Source: Gammaproteobacteria bacterium (GTDB taxonomy: Bacteria; Pseudomonadota; Gammaproteobacteria; Berkiellales; Berkiellaceae). From it: 9,668 nt of DNA. Both the position numbers and the translations under genes were made by a program. This document shows, one piece after another, positions 6,263 through 9,668 of this stretch. The notes below the pieces were generated by a model. It made no database searches. It saw nothing but the letters and a program-made list of their open reading frames with translations, and was not told the origin of the DNA. Location: positions 1-9,668 of the forward strand of contig VGTX01000025.1 of assembly GCA_016874315.1 (NCBI GenBank). Direction: 5' to 3'. Position 1 is the stretch's first letter. Each line of letters begins with the position of its first letter.

Positions 6263-6443
6263 CGATGCACTCCTTCTTGTCGAAAAGGGTGATTATGGAT
6301 TTTGCATGGAGTGCGGAATAGAAATCGGCTACGAACGAATGATTGCACGCCCTACGGCTGAAATGTGTATCGACTGTCAAACAGCTACAGAGCTCAAAGA
6401 GCGTCACACAGGTCACTCATCTGAATATTCAGATGAAAATTAA
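6249..6443 (+). CDS. DksA C-terminal zinc-finger fragment (64 residues), possible reinitiation product
   Basis: An in-frame ATG (6249) lies 11 nt before the TGA of the N-terminal fragment, so terminating ribosomes could restart here. The product would hold the end of helix 2, a C4 zinc finger (CMEC and CIDC, 18 residues apart) and an acidic tail. It would be close in size to plasmid TraR (~73 residues) but lacks a TraR-like N-terminal acidic tip. The frame can be read further upstream to a GTG at 6162, but similarity to DksA starts only at 6246. Function is doubtful. Confidence 0.45.
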   Translation: MKKIDDALLLVEKGDYGFCMECGIEIGYERMIARPTAEMCIDCQTATELKERHTGHSSEYSDEN

Positions 6444-6446
6444 CCA

Positions 6447-6971
6447 ATGAACTTATGGCTGCGGTTAGTTTGGATTCTTATTAAGTGCTTCTTTAGGGGA
6501 GCACGCACAACCCCAGATCATATCGTCCATACTCATTTTAGAGTGGGGTGGCTTGATTGCGATTTAAATCACCATCTCACAAATTCGCGATATGCAAGTT
6601 TTATGGATTTAGCTAGACTATCCTTTTTTTCAGACACTGGCTTATGGGCATCGTTGAAAAAAAGATCTGCTTTTCCAATACTGCAAAGCATTGAAATCTC
6701 TTTTATAAAACCAATATACCCAGGATCGCGAGTAACGATTGCAACCTCGATTATCGGGTATGATGATAAATACTGCTACATTAATCAAACATTTTTACTG
6801 AATAATCAAATTGCAACCACCGCACGTGTTAGGGCAATTTTAGTGGATCATAAAAATAATATTCATTCACCCAAAGAAGTTCTCGGTTTATACTTTGATG
6901 AAAACAAGCTACCGGATAGTGTATTGCGATGGAAAGAATATTTGCTCGCCAAAATCAAAGAAACATCTTAG
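6447..6971 (+). CDS. Hotdog-fold acyl-CoA thioesterase-like protein (THEM6-like), membrane-anchored
   Basis: 174-residue protein resembling the 4HBT/THEM6 branch of hotdog thioesterases, which hydrolyse acyl-CoA or acyl-carrier thioesters. Residues 1-17 form a hydrophobic N-terminal helix, probably a membrane anchor as in THEM6. The core begins with HTHFRVGWLDCDLNHHLTNS (27-46), followed by RYASFMDLAR. This is the family's active-site segment D-x-D-x-N-x-H-x-x-N-x-x-Y, with D37/D39, N41, H43 and N46. The central strand ISFIKPIYPGSRV (84-96) and the region around YINQTFLL follow the usual hotdog pattern. The ATG is 3 nt after the dksA stop and its own ribosome-binding sequence is poor, so it is probably coupled to upstream translation. 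The next gene overlaps its last 43 nt. The acyl substrate is unknown; a role in lipid turnover is inferred. Confidence 0.75.
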   Translation: MNLWLRLVWILIKCFFRGARTTPDHIVHTHFRVGWLDCDLNHHLTNSRYASFMDLARLSFFSDTGLWASLKKRSAFPILQSIEISFIKPIYPGSRVTIATSIIGYDDKYCYINQTFLLNNQIATTARVRAILVDHKNNIHSPKEVLGLYFDENKLPDSVLRWKEYLLAKIKETS

Positions 6972-7948
6972 CAAAAATCATCCTATTGGGAACGTGCTTT
7001 TTATTACTTTTTGTAACTTATGGTCTCCTAACGTACTCATCCTATAGCAATATCGCAAAACTCATTACAGCACCGATTAATCCTGAAACATCGAGTTCTT
7101 TTGCTATTTTTAAAATCGATCCCATCCGCCAACAAATATCCGATCCACTTACAGGAGTCATAGGCTATGGTAATCAGTTATACCGAGTTGTTTCTCGATA
7201 CTCACGACTTGCAGCAAGCCAAAAAGAGCTCATCCTAATTCCAGTTCCATTGCTTGATAGTACAGTAACTCAGCGTAGCTATTCACTGATGCAGCTAAAC
7301 TCAACAACTCTCGGGCACACAGAATTATATGATGATCACTATAAAATTGATATTAAGTATATACCTGAAGATTTTTTTCAAGAACGTCCAGATTTGATAT
7401 ATGTCCCACCGAAATCACCAACCGATCGATGGCAGCAAATTCAAAGAAATACTCTTTTTATTGGAGCAGATCCTGCCCATCCCGCTGATGGGAATTATGA
7501 AATCACTTATCACACAATGGTTGTACCAAGCTTTATTGTGATAGGTGCGGTCAATAATGAGCACATAATCACACCTCGATATATCGTTGCTGATCGAAAA
7601 ATGATCAATTCAATGGATAGCATTGAATATGTTAGGAACCAAATCATCATGCAACATAAACAGATCACAACCCTCTTTAGTAATCTTCTGTTATTTTCCT
7701 TCGTATTAGTTCTAATAATTAGTCTTAGAGAATTTACTCCACCACTAACTTATAAAACCATGTGGAAGAAAATTATGAGACTGCAAAAATATGATATTTT
7801 TCTTATTCCATTGATAATTTTTATTCCTCAGACTTTAACGGCCGCAACCTACAGCAGCGCTGCTTTTATTGGATATCTTGGATTGCGCTTATTATTATCA
7901 CGAGCGAAACTCATCATCCAACAAGAGCGGATCTATCTCTATGGATAA
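6929..7948 (+). CDS. TMEM43-like multi-pass membrane protein (tentative)
   Basis: 339-residue protein with one hydrophobic helix near the N-terminus (~14-38), a large ~210-residue polar domain and three hydrophobic segments at the C-terminus (~248-266, 288-305, 309-325). This is the topology of the TMEM43/LUMA family. Two local similarities support it: NQLYRVVSRYSRL (~82-94), like the family's LxRxVEmyQW segment, and DGNYEITYHTMVVPSFIVIG (~187-206), like its GDlrVsY...vSViG block. Both are diverged, so the call is tentative. TMEM43 is an inner-nuclear-membrane protein in animals and also occurs in bacteria, with unclear function. The start at 6929 lies inside the thioesterase gene (43-nt overlap, different frame), implying translational coupling. 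The 3' end overlaps convergent priA by 51 bp. If not TMEM43, it is an unassigned membrane protein. Confidence 0.72.
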   Translation: MERIFARQNQRNILAKIILLGTCFLLLFVTYGLLTYSSYSNIAKLITAPINPETSSSFAIFKIDPIRQQISDPLTGVIGYGNQLYRVVSRYSRLAASQKELILIPVPLLDSTVTQRSYSLMQLNSTTLGHTELYDDHYKIDIKYIPEDFFQERPDLIYVPPKSPTDRWQQIQRNTLFIGADPAHPADGNYEITYHTMVVPSFIVIGAVNNEHIITPRYIVADRKMINSMDSIEYVRNQIIMQHKQITTLFSNLLLFSFVLVLIISLREFTPPLTYKTMWKKIMRLQKYDIFLIPLIIFIPQTLTAATYSSAAFIGYLGLRLLLSRAKLIIQQERIYLYG

Positions 7949-9668
7949 GAAAATATTTTTTAAGGATCGATTTTTCTCGATAATGTCCTGCATTTTTTTG
8001 ATTCGAGAGGCCCTTAATGCTCGAGATTGCTCTTGAATAATGCAATATACTCTCCAATAAGGCCCTCTTTTTGCAGGAAAATCCATAAATGGCCCTTCCC
8101 ACTCATATAAACATTTTGATGCTTTTAGATAGTTTCGTATTTTTAACATCAAATCTGAAATTTCCTTGCCTTGAAAGTAAATTTTTGCAAAAAAAGCGGT
8201 ATTTTTTTCAATATACGTTGTGACATATTGATGATAATGATGGTCACAAAGCATTTTAATTTTAGGATCGCACTCCTCGCCCTGCGCAATTGGCAAAATA
8301 ACACGCCCAGGCAAATGCCTTCCGCATCGCCCAGCTGTTTGTAAAATATTTTGAGCAAGTTGAGGAGTCAATTGATTCCGCAATGCATACGCACTCATTA
8401 ATAAAACAACGAGTGTTACATAAGGCCAATCGTGCCCTTTACTTAACATCTGAGTGCCAATAATAATTCCTGCACCAGGTTGTGCAATTGCCTCAAAAAC
8501 CTTTTTGGCTTGCTTTGGTGTCTTTACATGATCTGTATCAACCAGATACTGTGGTGTCTTTGGAAATACTTCTTGTAAAAACTCAGCCAATCTTTCTGTT
8601 CCAAAACCTAACGGTGTCATAGGGCTTGCACAAGAGCGACAGGTAATATTATAACTCGAAGCACGTCCACAGTGATGACAAATTAATTGATTAGCATCTT
8701 TATGGTGTACAAAATAAGCATTTTCACATCCAGGGCATGTCAAAAAAATACGACATGATTCACACCAGAATCTAGGGGTATACCCGCGTTGATTTAAGTA
8801 CACAAGAACTTTTCGATCTTCCAGTAAGACATCGCGAATAACTTTTAATACACGTTGATCAATAGGCTGCTCAATTGTTGGTGGACTGCACAACCAAGGT
8901 TCAATTGGCGGGACAGGATGACCTGTTGCACGCTGAGTCAATACAACTCGTGCCATATTATGATCGGATTTTTCCAGTAAGAATTTAGGGGTTGGCGTAG
9001 CACTGCCTAAAATACATATGCATTGATTCTGATGAGCGAGAAATATGGCTAAATCTCGAGCATGGTACCTAAATTCACCCTCCGTTTGTTTATATGACTG
9101 ATCGTGCTCCTCATCAACAATAACACAACTTATATTTGATAGCGGCATAAAAAGAGCAGATCGCGCCCCCACAAGAATAACACCTTTATCTTTTTGCTGT
9201 ACTAATCGAGCAATAGCTGCGCGTTTTTTAGGACTAATCTGTGAGTGCACACAGCAAACATCCTCTCCAAAATACGATTCTAACGTATACATCACTTGAT
9301 GTGATAAATGAATTTCAGGAACAAGATAGAGAATATTTCCATAATTACGCCAATAGGCTATTGCTTCAAAATAGCAGCGCGATTTACCGCTGCCAGTTAC
9401 ACCATCAATTAATATTTTAAAAAATCTTTTTTCAATATTTAGAATTTTCTCTACAACAGGAATTTGCTCTATTGTTAAAGGCACTAAAGACATTCGATCT
9501 TGTAAGGGTTTTTCCCGATCGGTCTTTTTAGAGGCAGCTTGATTATTATCTTCAAGCAGCAATCGTCGATGTGCAGTTGAAATCGCAACTTGCAAGACTG
9601 TCTGAATGGGGGCATGATAATAAGAGGCAGCAAATTCTAAAAAGAGACGGAATTGATCGAGAAATGCA
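7898..9668 (-). CDS. priA: Primosomal protein N' (replication restart helicase PriA), 5' end beyond window
   Basis: 589 codons are open from the stop at 7898 to the window edge, with no start needed inside. Residues encoded by 9596-9667 (ending ASYYHAPIQTV) match the PriA N-terminal DNA-binding domain, so the TTG at 9595 is not the true start. PriA recognises stalled forks, unwinds the lagging arm and reloads the DnaB helicase. Seen in order: Walker A GVTGSGKS (9406-9383), DEEHDQSYKQ with RYHARD, LGSATPTP, NQRGYTPRFWC, eight zinc-binding cysteines in four CxxC pairs (CESC, CPGC, CHHC, CRSC), GFGTERLAEFL, GTQMLSKGHDWP and QTAGRCGR. The segment between the last two motifs is diverged: it lacks the usual LDxD...DFRxxER residues and is ~3 residues shorter. 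Its 3' end overlaps the convergent membrane-protein gene by 51 bp. Confidence 0.95.
   Translation of the reverse strand, partial: AFLDQFRLFLEFAASYYHAPIQTVLQVAISTAHRRLLLEDNNQAASKKTDREKPLQDRMSLVPLTIEQIPVVEKILNIEKRFFKILIDGVTGSGKSRCYFEAIAYWRNYGNILYLVPEIHLSHQVMYTLESYFGEDVCCVHSQISPKKRAAIARLVQQKDKGVILVGARSALFMPLSNISCVIVDEEHDQSYKQTEGEFRYHARDLAIFLAHQNQCICILGSATPTPKFLLEKSDHNMARVVLTQRATGHPVPPIEPWLCSPPTIEQPIDQRVLKVIRDVLLEDRKVLVYLNQRGYTPRFWCESCRIFLTCPGCENAYFVHHKDANQLICHHCGRASSYNITCRSCASPMTPLGFGTERLAEFLQEVFPKTPQYLVDTDHVKTPKQAKKVFEAIAQPGAGIIIGTQMLSKGHDWPYVTLVVLLMSAYALRNQLTPQLAQNILQTAGRCGRHLPGRVILPIAQGEECDPKIKMLCDHHYHQYVTTYIEKNTAFFAKIYFQGKEISDLMLKIRNYLKASKCLYEWEGPFMDFPAKRGPYWRVYCIIQEQSRALRASRIKKMQDIIEKNRSLKNIFLSIEIDPLLLDDEFRS

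Larger units (their letters stand above)
6032..6443 (+). pseudogene. dksA: DksA/TraR-family RNA polymerase-binding factor, split by an internal frameshifting deletion
   Basis: DksA binds the secondary channel of RNA polymerase and, with ppGpp, tunes rRNA and amino-acid promoters. Both halves of a DksA are present, but in different frames. The first half (6032-6262) has the N-terminal globular part, coiled-coil helix 1 and the tip with D66xxD69xA71, matching the functional D71/D74/A76 of E. coli DksA. It then hits TGA at 6260-6262. The second half resumes at 6246 one frame further on with LMKKIDDALLLVEKGDYGF, the four-cysteine zinc finger (CMEC...CIDC) and IARPTAEMCIDC. Residues matching E. 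coli ~81-94 (the start of helix 2) are missing. The junction lies in TTATGAAGAA (6247-6256), which fits both the lost and the retained codons, as expected for deletion between short direct repeats. Promoter, ribosome-binding site and key residues are intact. A recent mutation or an assembly error is therefore likely. Confidence 0.8.

Noticed and set aside
6254..6264. Programmed +1 frameshift (AAT TGA C, superficially like the prfB site) joining the two dksA halves
   Set aside because: The shifted product would still lack ~14 residues of coiled-coil helix 2, the P-site codon re-pairs poorly, and no internal Shine-Dalgarno sequence precedes it. A deletion explains the data better.
1..9668. CRISPR arrays, insertion sequences, phage or toxin-antitoxin modules
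   Set aside because: No regularly spaced repeats, transposase-like proteins, terminal inverted repeats or integrase/attachment signatures were seen.

Overview
The window is AT-rich bacterial DNA. It carries one end of the conserved secE-nusG-rplK-rplA transcription/translation cluster beside accessory genes typical of a host-dependent bacterium. The strongest lifestyle clue is a full-length nucleotide transporter of the plastid/Chlamydia/Rickettsia ATP/ADP translocase (NTT) family. Such proteins occur in bacteria that draw nucleotides from a eukaryotic cell. Together with a strongly enlarged SecE and eukaryote-like membrane proteins, this suggests an obligate intracellular or epibiotic lineage. 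Candidatus Dependentiae (Babeliae, TM6) is my best guess, with Chlamydiae- or Rickettsiales-like bacteria as alternatives. The taxonomy is inference, not demonstrated.

Layout. Positions 1-2353, minus strand: rplA (3' part cut by the window edge), rplK, nusG and secE, transcribed secE to rplA. secE encodes a 259-residue membrane protein whose last ~60 residues are the normal SecE core. Positions 2354-2664: AT-rich gap with a weak promoter candidate and a hairpin. Positions 2665-3261, minus: a RimJ/RimL-like GNAT acetyltransferase. Positions 3306-3350: a good intrinsic terminator for the NTT gene. Positions 3432-4934, minus: the NTT transporter, with near-consensus sigma-70 promoter elements at 5024-5058. 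Positions 5094-5822, minus: an unrecognised 242-residue protein.

The strand then switches. A plus-strand operon begins with a good extended -10 promoter (5956-5984) and a strong Shine-Dalgarno sequence in front of a dksA homologue (6032-6443). That gene is broken mid-coiled-coil by what looks like a ~53-bp out-of-frame deletion at a short direct repeat. Next come a hotdog-fold thioesterase of THEM6-like type (6447-6971) and a four-helix membrane protein with TMEM43-like topology (6929-7948), which overlaps the thioesterase gene by 43 nt. The operon runs tail-to-tail into priA (minus strand, 7898 to beyond 9668), overlapping its 3' end by 51 bp with no terminator visible between them.

How the genes fit together: the left part supplies protein secretion (SecE), transcription elongation (NusG) and the L11/L1 ribosomal stalk. 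The NTT would import host nucleotides. The plus-strand operon joins a (damaged) stringent-response RNA-polymerase factor to two probable membrane/lipid proteins. PriA restarts stalled replication forks. The points most worth a second look are the broken dksA, the oversized SecE and the thioesterase/TMEM43-like pair.
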